NCBI GenBank assembly: GCA_032716605.1 | Contig: CM064512.1 | Coordinates: 22,879,810 to 22,943,809 of the forward strand | Direction: 5' to 3' | DNA length: 64,000 bases | Origin: Paralithodes platypus | Taxonomy: Eukaryota > Arthropoda > Malacostraca > Decapoda > Lithodidae | Shown: positions 33,674 through 45,802 of the stretch, piece after piece | How positions within the stretch are numbered: position 1 is the first letter of the stretch | Layout of the letters: every line of letters starts with the position of its first letter | Program-made: the position numbers and the translations under genes | The notes under the pieces: generated by a model | Database searches by the model: none | What the model saw: only the letters and a program-made list of their open reading frames with translations | Told to the model about the DNA's origin: nothing

Positions 33674-36358
33674 TCAATATTGTTGGAGAGTGTGAAAATC
33701 ATTGAAGCACCGTCCAGCACACAGTGCCACTTCACACTCGAGGCATTCCCATGTGGTTTTCCTCACTTTGTGAGGTCTGCGAGTTGTGTGGCTGCACACA
33801 TGGCACCTCTTCTGACTCCTAACTGTACTACCTGGTGCTTTGAAAGGAAGGGGGTGGAGCTGGTGCCTCCTGAAGAAGTCGGCACACCCCGTTCTGTCCA
33901 GCTGGCCTGGTCCTTGTAGTGGTCTCCAAGGTTCCTGTATGCTTAGCCAGGAGCTCAAGTATCACCTGCTTGTGGAACTTCCGCAGGGACTTGTACTTCT
34001 TGGCTCCTGGAGTCCTCAGACGGTAGATGTTGTAGGCATTGAGGACCGACATATCTACCGTATGCAGGATAAACTTCTTGTCCCACCTGCAATATGTTCG
34101 CAGGCAGTCGATGAAGCCCATCTGCATGTCGGACTTGTCAACGAGGTGCATGTTGAGGTTGTAATCAAGGACAGCAGCTGGTTTCTGGACGGTGTTCTTG
34201 GCTCTTCGGTCCACCTTCTCTGTGGCGACCATCTCGGTTCTTGTGGCATGTGCTGAGGAGGTTGACCTTCCGCTGGTCATGCCAGTGGATGGAGAGGATG
34301 GGGCCACTCTTCTTGTGGAAGATGTCCGTCTTCTTCGTCTTGGTTGGGTAGCCTGGCATGCCCTTCCTCTTGGCCTTGACTGTGCCGACAGTTCCGGTCT
34401 TGCGGTCATGGAGGTACTTGGTCAGGATAGGCGACGTGTAGTAGTTATCGGTGTAGAGGATGTGGTTCTTATGGAAGTGCCTCTCCATCATCTTCTTTAC
34501 TACAGCGCCGCCAAAACCAATGTGGGGGTCAATCTCAATTTCTCCACCCCTGCCGTTGTAGACCACATTGTCCAGCACATACCCCGTCAAACAGTCACAG
34601 AGGACGAAGAGCTTGATGACGAAGCGGTGTCTCTTGGACGGGATATACTGTCGGAAGTGCAGCCTACCACGGAACAGGACCAGAGACTCGTCGAGGCACA
34701 TCTTCTGGAAAGGAATCAGGTAGGTAGTGAACCGATGACGTATCATGTCATACAGCTTCCTGATCTTCCATAGTGTGTCGGTAAGGTGGACATGCATGTT
34801 GTTGGTCAGGTGGAGATAGGAGAGCATGTCAAAGTACCTGTCCCTGGATATGTACTTGCTAAATGCTGGAGTCGTTATGAGGTCGCCAGTGATCCAGTAG
34901 TCTGCCAGAGCGTGCTTCCTGATATGTATCATCAGCATTGTGAGTGCCAAGAACACATATAGTTCTGCCAAAGTGACAGCTCTCCATGCCACCATCTTGG
35001 CACTGGTCTTCCTCCCAAGAAAGTTGGCACAGATGTCATGATGGTTGTTGGTTTCCTCGACGAGGTATTCCATGACTTCATTGTCATAGAAGCCACAGAA
35101 GAGTTCACTGGGGGTAGCATCTGGGCCACAGGGATATGTTGGTGACACTCCGGAACCCATCTGTACCTCGTCAAAGGCAGGACAATCTGGCTCAAAATCA
35201 GGCCCATCTGTCCAAACAAACAGGTCGGATGCTGATGCTCGAGCACGTGCAGGTGCAGCAGGCACACGCCCTGGACGCCCTGGCACACGCCCTTGGCCAC
35301 GCGGACGCCCTGCACGCCCACGCCCACGCCCACGCCCAGGGGCAGCGGCGTCGGCAGACTGACCACGTCCACATCCTCGCCCTTTAACTCCGTCTTGTCG
35401 GGACTTCCTCTTCCTCTTCCTGTTCCTGTTCCTCTTCCTCTTCCTCCTCAGGCGACGTCAGGTCATCTGGGGCAATCTTGGGGTCGTCAGCATCCTCTTC
35501 AGGAGACAATTCTGTTGAAGAAGTGACCGGGCGTCGGCGGCATGGGGAGCGGGAGGCTGCGGGAGGTTCAACAATGGGAGCCTCGGCCTCGGAAGTTGGG
35601 CTCCTTTTGCGGCGAGCCGAGGGCTTCTCCGAATCAAATAATGCTCTGCGGTGTGTTGAGGTCTGTGGCACACTACTAATACCACTTGAAGAGGCCCTTT
35701 GCTCATCCTGAAGGAGAGATGAAGCCGAGGGCTGTGGGTGACCCACGCGGTGTCCCGGGTCAAGGCGTCGGGACAAAGGAATGCGGGTGGTTGCTAGACC
35801 AGGGTCGGCGTCACTATCACTGTCTTCCGCTTCCCTAGCCTTTTCTGCGGCTGCCCTGCGTGCTTTTTTAGCTGCACTTTTCACCAAAGATTGTTTATAA
35901 AAATATTTGCCCACTTTCAAGGGCGTACGGGCAGGCAAAGGGGAAGGTCCTGTGCTAGGGCTAGGCCTAGGCTGACCTAGCAAAGATGGCGAGGGGGTAG
36001 GCCTAGGTTCTAGCACACTTGGAAGTTCAATAGCACCTTCCTGAAATACTTCCACATCAGGATCATCACTACTGTCTCCCCCCTCAAATAAATCTACATT
36101 ATCGTCGTCTCCAAAGCCAACGAAATCGTCATCTTCGCTTGCACTTATAAATTGTTCTTTGTCCACCAAGCTTTCGCCACTGCTCTCTTCAAGATCAAAA
36201 AGTTCTCGCTGTATAGCAGTATCACTCAACAAACGCTTCACTTTCTTTCGTTGAGCTTTCTTCTCGGTTGCAACAGGCGTTGAAGTTGCGAGCGGGGTAG
36301 CAGTGGAGCGCGCGGGAGGTTGCACCAAATCGGACGCGGCGGAATTATTTGTTGTCAC
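33674..36358 (-). pseudogene. piggyBac-type transposase, three frame disruptions
   Basis: The minus-strand start at 36358 (MTTNNSAASDLVQPP) gives a 324-codon acidic, serine-rich N-terminal frame that ends at 35384, just after a glutamate run. The phase then changes into an Arg-Gly-rich segment and the transposase core (35286-34165). The core holds LFCGFYDNEVMEYLVEETN, catalytic aspartate 1 in KMCLDESLVLFRGRL (34692-34690) and aspartate 2 in ILYTDNYYTSP (34449-34447). Near 34250-34230 the phase changes again, and aspartate 3 is in NMHLVDKSDMQMG (34139-34137). A third change precedes the cysteine-rich C-terminal finger (RCHVCSHTT ... CLECEVALC) that ends at 33674. All three catalytic aspartates remain, but no single frame carries them. 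The purine-rich tract near 35400 is a likely slippage site. Confidence 0.88.
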
Positions 36359-36538
36359 TATAACTCGCTATGGCGGCCACGTACAAACTGATAATGGTAG
36401 TAGTTGAGGCTTGGTGGCGCTGTGATCGCCCCTGCAAACTAAAATCTGGCCGCACGAATTTTGAAGCACGCTTTCAAGCACAGGAATTTTATAAGGACAC
36501 CCGGGCTCCGGCCCATCTGCCGCACTGTCATTTTAAAA

Positions 36539-36558
36539 TGCTGCCCGGGCTGGAAGGG
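36539..36558. repeat. Right terminal inverted repeat, piggyBac copy 2
   Basis: Complement starts CCCTTCCAGCCCGGGC, paired with 32806-32825 and followed by TTAA. Confidence 0.88.
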
Positions 36559-36562
36559 TTAA

Positions 36563-37785
36563 AGAGATAGTACAACACTGGTATACATTTTCCTTACGTT
36601 AGCTCGATGATATGTGTACATATACACTGGTACAATGGAACATTGCATTTACGACCCAACACCCAAGAATTCTCCTTCAACTTTCATATGCTGTCAACCA
36701 TCCACATCATGACCACCACCACTGCCAAGACCATCGTCGGAATACTACAGAAGTGCTTTATTTTTTAAATACTTAGTGTGACCTCGAAGTAGTACTAGTG
36801 AAGTGCCTTATCGAAGGAAGTACTCAGTATGACATCATAAAATTGCAGTGTCGTTCCTTTGGGATTATTAATTGCGGATCCTCGTTCGTGCGTACTTATA
36901 AACTATACATATTTACCTCTTGTCTGACAATAATATTAATTATTTTGAACAATACAACATATGCGTGTACTCTGTATTATATTTATCGACATTGACAATA
37001 TGAACTGTAATCAATATTTCACTATCGACCAATCAAATTACACGCAGGGGAACGGTTGCAAAATTATTGGTAAATCTTTTAACTCGCACAAGTCTAAGAA
37101 TTTCTTCTCCAATTGAGTTGTTAACTTGTGGAATGGGTTTCCCGAGATGTCATAGACTGCAGCACCATTGATTACTTTAAACTTAGCTTAGACAAACACC
37201 TTGCCTTAAATCCGCGACTGACTGCATTTGTAAATGAATAAAATTTGTTTTCCCTTACCCACTCTACACCACTGTTTGGACACTTGACCATGTTTTAGAG
37301 GGCAAGCAGCCTTGAGGGGTCGCTGGATCTGCTGTTGCTTGTATTCCTTTGTATGTTATTTAGCTTGCCGGATATGTTAGTCCATTAGTAGCAGATTTCT
37401 CGATTACTACTGGTAAAAATAAGAAACTACTGCGTCCCTTAATCTTATTATTGCTAATTACTTATACATAACACTGTAATAGGCCATGAAGAACACGTTG
37501 TACTAGCTTTAGTAATTAAGAACAATATTTGTTGCCAGCATAAACGGATAGACTATAGTGAGCTTCTGAGAATTGTTTGTATACATTGATGCTCCACAAA
37601 TATAGAACCCTGGTAAGAAATCAGTCTTAACATTTATACACATTACAATACCAACTTGTACATTCAGCCCTTTGTATGCTTTTGATCCTTAGTTAACTCT
37701 TTCATTGAGATGACACTTTGTATACACTTTGTTGCTTAAAAATATTTATAGATAGAGCAAACACCTGAAAATGGGTCCACAGTAT
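36563..37785. other. Non-coding region, nothing recognised beyond the flank repeat
   Basis: The first 120 bases resemble the left flank of the piggyBac element. The rest is AT-rich with no gene, and frames such as 36798-36995 have no domain. Confidence 0.4.
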
Positions 37786-38100
37786 TGAAGGGGTTAATAA
37801 CTACTAAAGACGTCAGTTTAAAGTTTGTAAGACCTATCTCGAAACACAGACCTACACAATACCAGTAAACCGGCTCAACAACTATACTCCAAGAAAATGT
37901 GAAGATGCACAGTCCCTTTGATCCCGCACTCAATACAGATCCGGGGGTCGTCAAATGTTCAGGATTTCTCTCGGTGTCTCGCTTTTCTGGAGGCCCATTC
38001 AAGCTGAGGTTGTCGTTGGCAGCATGCCGTGTGTGGGAAGGCTACCTGATTTGCAGAAAAGGATAAATAGCGGTAAGTGTTATACTGAATAACTTTAGAG
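37786..38100. repeat. Local duplicated repeat, copy 1 (uninterrupted)
   Basis: Diverged direct copy of 39293-39830: shared blocks include TAATAACTA(C/G)TAA, GACC(C/G)GGGGTCGTCAA-type sequence and G(A/G)GG(T/C)TGTCGTTGGCA. It lacks the TTAA palindrome present in the other copy. Confidence 0.7.
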
Positions 38101-38825
38101 GCCATACTAGAAGTCATAACATTTAGCAACACTAACACTTTAGGAACAACTTAAAGGATGTTTCGTTAATAGTCAATATACTGGATTACTGTATAAATTA
38201 TACAAACTAATCCATCCCTCGGATATATATTAGATTACATTATTCACCCACATGTTCAACACTGCTTGGTCTGCATAACATTAATTTCAGCTTTATAAGG
38301 CTTGTGTTCAGTTTCCTGCACAATTCAGTTCCTCTTCGAAATGTGATTTATGTAAGTACAAATAATATCGTTTAGCTAGAGAGTAGTACCTTGTACCACT
38401 ATTTTTTAAGTCTTGTTGGTTTCCTTTTTTTTTTTTTGCCAAACCTTTGCTTAACTTGAATGTCAGACACACAGCACAGCTGTTTTATCTTGTTTTCAAA
38501 TATAAGCCTCATAATAGAAAAACATGTTAAGGTTCTGCATTAAATAATAAAATGTTTGTCACTATCATGTGTAGCTCTAAACATACTGTATTATCGGTCA
38601 ACATTACACGCAAACATATATTTAAAAATATATAGTTTAGCTTTAAGGAACAATGAGAAATAGTTCTTGTATAATAACACGTATGGAATTCATTATCTAA
38701 TTTCAATACGATGATACCATTCGTCCTTTTGTTCTGAACGGTAATGGACGCTTATATCTAGTTGGAGGAGGACATTTAGAAGTCAGAAGGTTGAATGAGG
38801 TGAGTTGAACTTCTTAATAAGTTAG
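38101..38825. other. Non-coding spacer, nothing recognised
   Basis: AT-rich with a T homopolymer near 38420-38440. Confidence 0.45.
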
Positions 38826-39230
38826 GTATCTATCTATCTATCTATTGCTTGATGCCGCGATCCCCGAAGGGATGTCCACGAACCCCCATGCACCTCTGTC
38901 CCCAGTCAGTCGACGCCCCTCCTCCCAACCAGCACCGCCTTCATCCATATACTTCCTCACTCCATTCGTCCACCTCTCCTTCGGTGCACCTCTCCCTCTC
39001 TGTCCTTCCACCTCGCTCTCGTACACCCTCTTAGTCATTCTCTCGCTTCCCATACGTTTCATATGGCCGAACCATCTCAAGTTGTTCCTTTTCACACTTT
39101 CCAGCACATCTACCTCCACACCACACCTCCTTCTTACTTCCTCATTCGTCTGTCTATCCATCCATGTAACTCTGCACGCACTTCTCAAGTAACTCATTTC
39201 CAACGCTCTCACTCTTGGTCTGAGTCTCTT
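38826..39230 (-). mobile_element. RTE 3' fragment, copy 2
   Basis: A (TCTA)n tail at 38826 is followed on the minus strand by the last ~125 codons of the RTE protein (LRSACRVTWMDRQTNEEV ... RWFGHMKRM). It is 5'-truncated and more diverged than the other two copies, with a frame change near the end. Confidence 0.88.
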
Positions 39231-39292
39231 CCCGAACGTATATTACTGCTTAATCGACCACAAAACACGATCATGTTGGTGTTTATTGCCTG

Positions 39293-39830
39293 GTGTAATA
39301 ACTAGTAATGACGTTAGATTGAAGTATGTAGGATCCATCACGAAATAAACTGATAAAATGGTAGCAAACCAGTTCAAAATCAGGAGGTACCGGTATACAA
39401 AATGTATTTGATATATATCCGGGCACACAGATCACAGATCCAACACTCAATATAAATCCTGGGGTCGTCAACTTTTCACCTTTTCTCTTGGTTTTTCGCT
39501 TTTCACAGAGACCTTTTAATCCCTTCTTTACCGACGACGTAATTTTAATATTCTTTCAGCTACATTTAGACAATTTTATGAAGCTTAGGAAGGATATATG
39601 GTAGCTAAAAGGATTAATTGAGATAGTCTGTAGCCTTTTAATGAGCAGACATCCTTCCTAAGTTGTACAAAATCGTCTAATAGTTACCAGAATATAATGA
39701 AAAGTACATCACCGTTACTGAAGGGGTTAAGCCGAGGCTGTCGTTGGCATATTGGCGTGTGTGGGAGGATTATTTGTGGTGTGCAAATAATACTAGCGGT
39801 ACACTGAGCAATGTGCCAGAGTATAATAGT
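39293..39830. repeat. Local duplicated repeat, copy 2 (split by a TTAA palindrome)
   Basis: Homologous to 37786-38100 in two blocks, 39293-39515 and 39731-39830. The break point coincides exactly with the element at 39516-39730. Confidence 0.7.
39516..39730. mobile_element. Palindromic TTAA element, family A, copy 2 (best preserved)
   Basis: TTAA at 39516-39519 and 39727-39730 flank an imperfect palindrome beginning TCCCTTCTTTACCGACGACG and ending CATCACCGTTACTGAAGGGG. The matching empty site in the sister repeat reads TTCAA. There is no open frame. The TTAA duplication and GGG/CCC ends point to piggyBac-type mobilisation. Confidence 0.85.
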
Positions 39831-40274
39831 AAATATTGCCATTAGCATTACTGATACATAATCTGAATAGTAAATATATTATTATGTTTCAATACAATGA
39901 GGTTCATTACAGAGCACATTTTATAATATCGTGTTTGTTTCTAAATGATTGATAAAAGGTTGAACCAGTGTTCGAATTGTTAGCAAAATTATGACTGCAC
40001 ATTTATTATGAGCTTAAGCTTTGCTCGAGCGTTATATATTGAACACAAACCGTTTACAGTCTACAATAATAATAATAATGCGTACTGGCAGTTAAGTACT
40101 ACTTGCTCAATCTGATTAACTCGACGACAATTATATTGGCGTAAGATATGTTACTATAGGTTCTGTTTGTAGATACTAAATCACAACTACAACATATGTC
40201 AAGTAAATTGACTGTAGATTCTTTATAACACAGCTGTTTCTGTATAATTCTTTGTATTTACAGATTTATGTATT

Positions 40275-40276
<2 letters not shown>
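39831..40276. other. Non-coding spacer, nothing recognised
   Basis: AT-rich, with a short (AAT)n at 40066-40078. Confidence 0.45.

Positions 40277-40312
<36 letters not shown>
40277..40312. repeat. (TA)n microsatellite
   Basis: Uninterrupted TA. Confidence 0.95.
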
Positions 40313-40315
<3 letters not shown>

Positions 40316-40796
40316 CACACAAAGAGCGGGTGGTAGGGTATTTTACACTGTGCCGCCCAGCGTTTTTTTTTTACCCTAAATAAGGTTGTTTCCGTGCTCA
40401 TTTACATGCATAAACAAGACCCAGAGCGTAAAACAAGTATCTATCTCTGAAAGGGCGTAAACAGAGCTTTCCAATGACACCCGAATCATCCTTATACGAC
40501 CACTGGTTCTCTTGCAACAATCGTGCAACACGAGTGCAAAAAACCTAAAATAAGGTAATTTCCGTACATAATTCCCTGTGTAGCGAGTGAGAGAGTGAGG
40601 AGGAGGGTAGAATACAGCTCAGTACACCCACCACGGTGGTGGGGAGCGGTCATAAGGTTACTACGCTCGTCCCACCGCTCAGCTCTCTCTCAGAGCAACA
40701 TTACGTGCTGAAAATGGCACTCGACATATGTGGTGCACCGCCACATAGTCCATATTTATTCAACTCGACATATGTGGTGCGCCGTTGGTTAAGGGT
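40313..40796. other. Possible TTAA-bounded element, uncertain
   Basis: Begins TTAACACACAAAG and ends GGTTAAGGGTTAA. It contains two copies of CTCGACATATGTGGTGC near 40722 and 40766. The ends are not convincing inverted repeats, so this may be only old repeat sequence. No gene. Confidence 0.3.
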
Positions 40797-40975
40797 TAAG
40801 TATATCTCACAAATACACGTGAGCCACTAAATGTTTATACTCTCAGTGGGGTTCGAACCGTCGACTGTCATGACGATAGCCGACGCTTTAACTTAGACTG
40901 CCGTGGTGGAGTTGATTAAAGCGTCAGCTATCGTCCTGACGGTCGATGGTTCGAACCACACTAAAAGTATATAGG
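40797..40975. mobile_element. Palindromic element with tRNA-like arms, copy 2 (shorter)
   Basis: The left arm (about 40841-40893) and right arm (40910-40967) are inverted copies with GGTTCGAACC B-box-like sequences and the same ACACGTGAGCCACTAAATG lead-in as the element at 597-1112. The centre is shorter: the non-tRNA part of the arms is missing and the left A-box half is deleted. TA repeats lie directly to the right. Confidence 0.75.
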
Positions 40976-41019
40976 CTATATATAAATATATATATATATA
41001 TACTGTATATATATATATA
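40976..41019. repeat. (TA)n microsatellite
   Basis: TA tracts with a CTG interruption. Confidence 0.9.
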
Positions 41020-41410
41020 TTCTGCTACGTAAGGGAGTGGCCGTGAGTCGCCATTCATGTGGGGAAAGTTCGGACTCACACGGACGGGTTTTCAAGCAGT
41101 TGTATATCATCAAACTTATTCTGCATACAGTATGGGTGTATTTTAAGTGATTTTCGGCAACTTTGCTGATGATACAATGACCTTAGTAATTACAAAAGTG
41201 AATCATAAGCCCATTGGTTGCATGTTCTGGCGGACAGAAATTATAATGATTGATTCCACCAATTCAGGTAGGTTTGAAATATGCTGCAATGCAATATTTC
41301 ATTTATTTGTGTACGAATTGGTCTTAATGGTACTATATCTCCTGGAAATTTATGAATAAATACTAAAGGTATGGTCAGTGGATATTGACAGCCAATGTTA
41401 TCTGAATCCA
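41020..41410. other. Non-coding spacer, nothing recognised
   Basis: A 70-codon open frame at 41147-41359 has no recognisable features. Confidence 0.4.
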
Positions 41411-41575
41411 TAATCCTTTCTGTACCGGCGACGTCTTGTTAGTATTATTCTAGCTATATTTATATTATTTTGTGCAGTTTAAGAAGGATCTGTGGTAGTA
41501 AAACGGGTTAAGTTCAAAGCCTGTTGCATAATCAGAATATAGTTAAACAGAGTTTGCCGGTACAGAAGAGGGTAA
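41411..41575. mobile_element. Palindromic TTAA element, family A, copy 3 (shortened)
   Basis: Starts TAATCCTTTCTGTACCGGCG and ends CCGGTACAGAAGAGGGTAA, with an internal CGGGTTAAG. About 50 bases shorter than copies 2 and 4. Confidence 0.7.
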
Positions 41576-41982
41576 TGATGGTATTTCTCCACTAATTATT
41601 AGTTTTTGCTTTCTTGATACTTCATCATTGGGACATAGACTATTAGTTGTTTTGATCTCTAGTGTTATGCAGAGGTATACATGTGTATCACGTGCATTAC
41701 GTACTGGTATACAGTATCTACAAGTTTTAAGACTGAGTGATACACATGTCATACGGTTATAGTCCCATGTCTAAACTGCGGCATTCGGCATTCCACGCAG
41801 TCCTTTTCTCAACTGCCTCAATTGTCAATGTTTAACTCTTAGATCAGATCAAAGTCCCGGATCCTGTCTCTTTCTAGGCTTACGCTTCCACGCAGCTCAC
41901 TGCAAGGTCAAGACACGTATGGTCTTCACCCAATTATGATCATACGTAATCTTCATATGTCTAACCAACGAAACCTGATTGA
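41576..41982. other. Non-coding spacer, nothing recognised
   Basis: No gene or named repeat. Confidence 0.45.
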
Positions 41983-44900
41983 TTTTTTTTTTTTTTTTTT
42001 TTTTTTTCCTATGTGATTGAGGGAGGCAAAAGGCATAACTGCCTATAGCGAGAGCCCCCCCCCCCATAGTTGAAAGAGTGACAGGGCCAAAATCAAGGGA
42101 CGTTCGAGCCAAAATGCCTGGACACACGGAGTTTGAAGCAATTTAAGTCATAGGAAGAGGGAAAGACTGATTCTGGGAGATAGTTCCAGAGCTCGGCTGT
42201 TGAGTAGAAGAAAGTTTGAGAGTAACGTTTCACTCTTGGGTTGGAGAGTTGCACAGAGTAGGGGTGGGATTGAGTTGCAAGACGGGTACCACGTGCCCTA
42301 CGTAAAGGAGGTGGTATGCACTGGGATAGCTCTGAGGAACACTGATTATTATAGTAGCGATAGAATAGCGAGAGAGATGCAACATTGCGGCGGAGAGAGA
42401 GAGATTGCAGAGAGTTGGTGAGTGGACGGGAGTTAATGATACGAAAGGCCTTCCTTTCAACTTTGTCTAGGAGAGCGGTGTGAGAGGAACCTGCCCACGC
42501 ATGTGAACAATACTCAATACAAGGGCGCACTATGCCCCTGTACAGAGCAAGAAGCTGTGCAGGGGAAAAGAACCCCCTAAGGCGGTTGAGCACACCCAGC
42601 TTCTGGGAGGCTGCCTTAGCAAGACTGGTAATATGGTCCTTCCAAATGAGAGCAGAAGAAAAAGAGACACCAAGAATATTGAGAGAAGATGAAGGGTTGA
42701 TTTTTGTATTGTTGAAGAATAAGGGATAGTCCGCTGGGAGATCCTGACGGGTAGATAGATGGAGAAATTGGGTTTTGGAAGCATTAAAGTTAACAAGGTT
42801 TTCTCTGCCCCAATTGGAAATAGTATTTAGATCAGAATTTAAGAGTTCTATGGCTTCATTACGTTTGCCGTTGAGGGATTGCTGGCTGGGGCGTTCTGAA
42901 AAACTAATGGAGTAGTGTAAGGTTGAGTCGTCTGCGTATGAATGGATGGGAATTAAGGTACAGTTAAGGAGATCATTTATAAAAATTAGAAAGAGAATAG
43001 GAGATAGGACAGAGCCCTGAGGAACACCGGAGTTTATAGGGTGAGGAAGTGAACAATGGCCGTCCACAACCGTGGCTATGGAACGGCCGGAAAGGAAATT
43101 AGAGACAAAGGCACAGATGGAGGGATAGAAACCGAAGGAGGGTAGTTTAGAAATTAAAGATTTATGCCAGACTCTATCGAAGGCTTTCGATATGTCTAGT
43201 GCAATAGAAAAAGTCTCACCGAAGTCCCGAAAGGAGGATGACCAAGAGTTAGTAAGATATGAAAGAAGATCACCAGTAGAGCGACCCTTAAGGATGCCAT
43301 ACTGGCGATCTGAGAGCAGATTATGAGAAGAGAATGCTTAAGAAATTTGGAAGCAAGAATAGTTTCAAAAACTTTAGAAAGACAAGAGATAAGAGCAATT
43401 GGATGATAGTTGGAGGGTTGAGAGCGGTCACCCTTCTTTGGGACAGGTTGAATGTGAGCAAACTTCCAGCATGAAGGGAAGACGTTAGAGGATAGACAGA
43501 GACGAAAGAGTTTGCCTAGGCAGGGAGTCAGCACGGAAGCACAGTTTTTGAGAACAACAGGAGGAACACCGTCCGGACTGTACGCCTTATTAGTGTTAAG
43601 CCCAGAGAGGGTAGAAAGTACATCTTTAGAAGAGATTAGGATATTAGGCATAAGTAAGAGAGAGAGGAGGGCGGAGAGGGAGGAATAGCACCGGAATCAT
43701 CCAAGGTGGAGTTTCTAGCAAAAGTTTGAGCGAAGAGTTTAGCTTTGTCAGAGGAAGAAGTGATGGTTGTGCCATCAGAGTGGGAAAGGGGAGGGAAAGA
43801 TGAGGAAGAGAAATTGTTGGAGAGGTTTTTGGCTAGATGCCAGAAAGCTTGGGAAGAGCTAGAGTTGGATAGTTCAGTGCATTTATTATTGATGAAAGAG
43901 TGTTTGGCAAGTCGAAGAACAGATTTGGCTTGATTCCGGGCAGAAACATATGAAGAATGAGAGTCTTGAGTTTTAAGGCATCGGTACCGTTTGAATGCTT
44001 CCTCCTTATTGCGGACAGCAGTAGAACAGGCGTGAGTAAACCAAGATTTTTTAGCATTAGTCTGAGAGAAAGAGAATGGAATGTATGCTTCCATGCCCGA
44101 TAGGATTACCTCGGTAATGCGTTCAGCACTCTCCGAGGGTCCCCGGCCATGGAAGCAGAAATAATTCCATGGGAAATCAAAGAAGTACTGCCGAAGAGCC
44201 TCCCAGTCGGCAGCGCCAAAGTGCCACAAGCGCCGCCGGCTAGGAGGATCGGGTGGCTGTACTGGAGAGATAGGACAAGTGACAGAGATAAGTTTATGGT
44301 CGGAGGAGCCCAAAGGAGAGAAAAGATCGACAGTATAAGAAGAAGGGTTAGAAGTTAGAAACAGGTCAAGAATGTTGGGCCGATCTCCGATGCGATCCGG
44401 GATACGGGTGGGTTGCTGAACTAACTGCTCTAGGTCATTTAGGATAGAAAAGACGTAGGCTTGTTCACCAGGTGGATCAGTAGTGTGAGAGGAGAGCCAA
44501 TGGCGGTGGTGAACGTTTGAAATCTCCTAAGATGGAGATTTCTGAGAAAGGAGAAATGGATAGAATGTGTTCTACTGTAGAGTTTAGATAGTCAAAGAAT
44601 TTGGGAAAGTTGGTAGAGTTAGGGGAGAGATAGACAGCACAGAAATATTTAGTAAGAGAATGACAGGAAAGTTTGAGCCATAAAGTTGAGAATTCAGAGG
44701 AGTCGAAATCGGGAACACGAGAGCAAGTGAGTTTGTTGTGCACATATGCACAACATCCGCCTTTGGCTTTGAAACTAGGATAGAGAAAGTAGGAGGATAC
44801 AGAGAAGGGGTTGCTGGATGTTGCTACAGACACCTGAGTTTCGGTGAGGAAGAGAAGATCAGGTTTGTAGGAGGAGAGATGGTGCTCAACAGAGTGAAAG

Positions 44901-45036
44901 TTAGAGGAAAGTCCGCGAATGTTGCAGAAATTAATAGAAAGAGTAACAGGCCAAGGTCCAGGTGATTGTGTGGGGTCGTCAGGGGATGGTCGGTCGGGTG
45001 AGGGGGCATTTATGGTCCCCCCCCCCCCCCCCCCCC
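41983..45036 (-). mobile_element. LINE-A retrotransposon with APE endonuclease and RT
   Basis: Read on the minus strand it has an endonuclease, a linker, a reverse transcriptase and a ~90-base 3' UTR. It ends in a 25-base A tail (T run at 41983-42007). The upstream side starts at a 20-base G run (C run at 45017-45036). No ORF1 is visible, so the copy is either 5'-truncated or ORF1-less. Related fragments are at 1125-1405 and 57496-57632. Confidence 0.9.
42093..44980 (-). pseudogene. LINE-A endonuclease-reverse transcriptase (ORF2), frameshifted
   Basis: The endonuclease starts at about 44940 with SINFCNIRGLSSNF and PDLLFLTETQVS, continues through YVHNKLTCSRV and EISILGDF, and is shifted by one base after GDF at about 44520. 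Its C-terminal SDH motif is in [13 protein letters not shown] (44313). After the linker, the RT begins at 43651 (GLNTNKAYSPDGVPPVVLKN, PVPKKGDRSQPSNYHPIALI). Block A, LDISKAFDRVWH, lies at 43163-43200 between frames. The block B and active-site part is intact from 43067 to 42093 (SGVPQGSVLSPILFLIFIND, SYADDSTLHY), ending FGSNVP. The protein nicks genomic DNA and copies the element's RNA. At least three frameshifts inactivate it. CR1/Jockey-like; clade not assigned. Confidence 0.88.
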
Positions 45037-45802
45037 TGGGGACTCCGAGGCTGGGCTACAATTCATCATTATTTATTTTTTTAAATTTTGGTGTGGAAGA
45101 ATGAAGTGTGGTGTGCATGTTTAGTGTAGTGAAGTGGATAGGAGGAGGAGGTGTTTGTGAGAGCTAGCTGGATTGCTCTCAGTGTAAATGAGGCACAAAG
45201 AAAATTAGTAAGAGAGGCCAAGCAAGTGAAACAGGAGTTCCAGCGACTCTTTATCACAAGCCTATAACCTCACCTGGGTCTAGCCCTGATCGATTGGTGC
45301 CTACAATCTCCCCACATCTCTTTGCTTAAATTTCATAAACCCAACTGCCTTTTAAGTTCCTTTATTAACGACTATATTTGTTGGTTTATTCCCACACATT
45401 TTCCACAACATTCATAGTGAATTACATTCTATTAATTAAATATCTTCAATATTTTTAACCAACAATATTGTTAAGCATATGCCCTTGCAATGCAAACACA
45501 TGAGGCACGGCCCTTCCCCTTCACTTAAAGACGCAGTCATTTCCTGGTTATAAGTAGTAGTGGCCCATCAGTCGTCAACATTAGTACCATTTAAGTAACA
45601 TAGCTTGTTGGCACTCTCCAGTCACGCTGCCAATTTCGATTTTTTTTTGGAAAACTCATTCAACACCGAAATAAGAGTATTATATAACACAGTAAACAAT
45701 CATATTTTGGTTGACTTGCAAACAATCGGTTCAACGAAAAAGAGAGAGCACGATATTGAGATAAATTCAATATACTGTAGACTGAAAAATAATAATAAAA
45801 AA
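45037..45802. other. Non-coding region, nothing recognised
   Basis: No gene signature. The 91-codon frame at 45605-45880 runs into a CT repeat. Confidence 0.4.

Larger units (their letters stand above)
32802..36562 (-). mobile_element. Complete piggyBac element with TTAA target duplication
   Basis: TTAA at 32802-32805 and 36559-36562 flank inverted ends. The left end is CCCTCGTGGCCCGGGCTGCC, and the right end (complement) is CCCTTCCAGCCCGGGCAGCA, agreeing at 15 of 20 positions. The transposase is on the minus strand. Its 3' side holds tandem sequence (33230-33660). Size 3.75 kb. The retained ends and TTAA show a cut-and-paste insertion. The coding frame has since been broken. Confidence 0.92.

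Noticed and set aside
40313..40796. Full piggyBac-like element
   Set aside because: TTAA occurs at both ends, but the adjacent sequences are not inverted repeats of each other.
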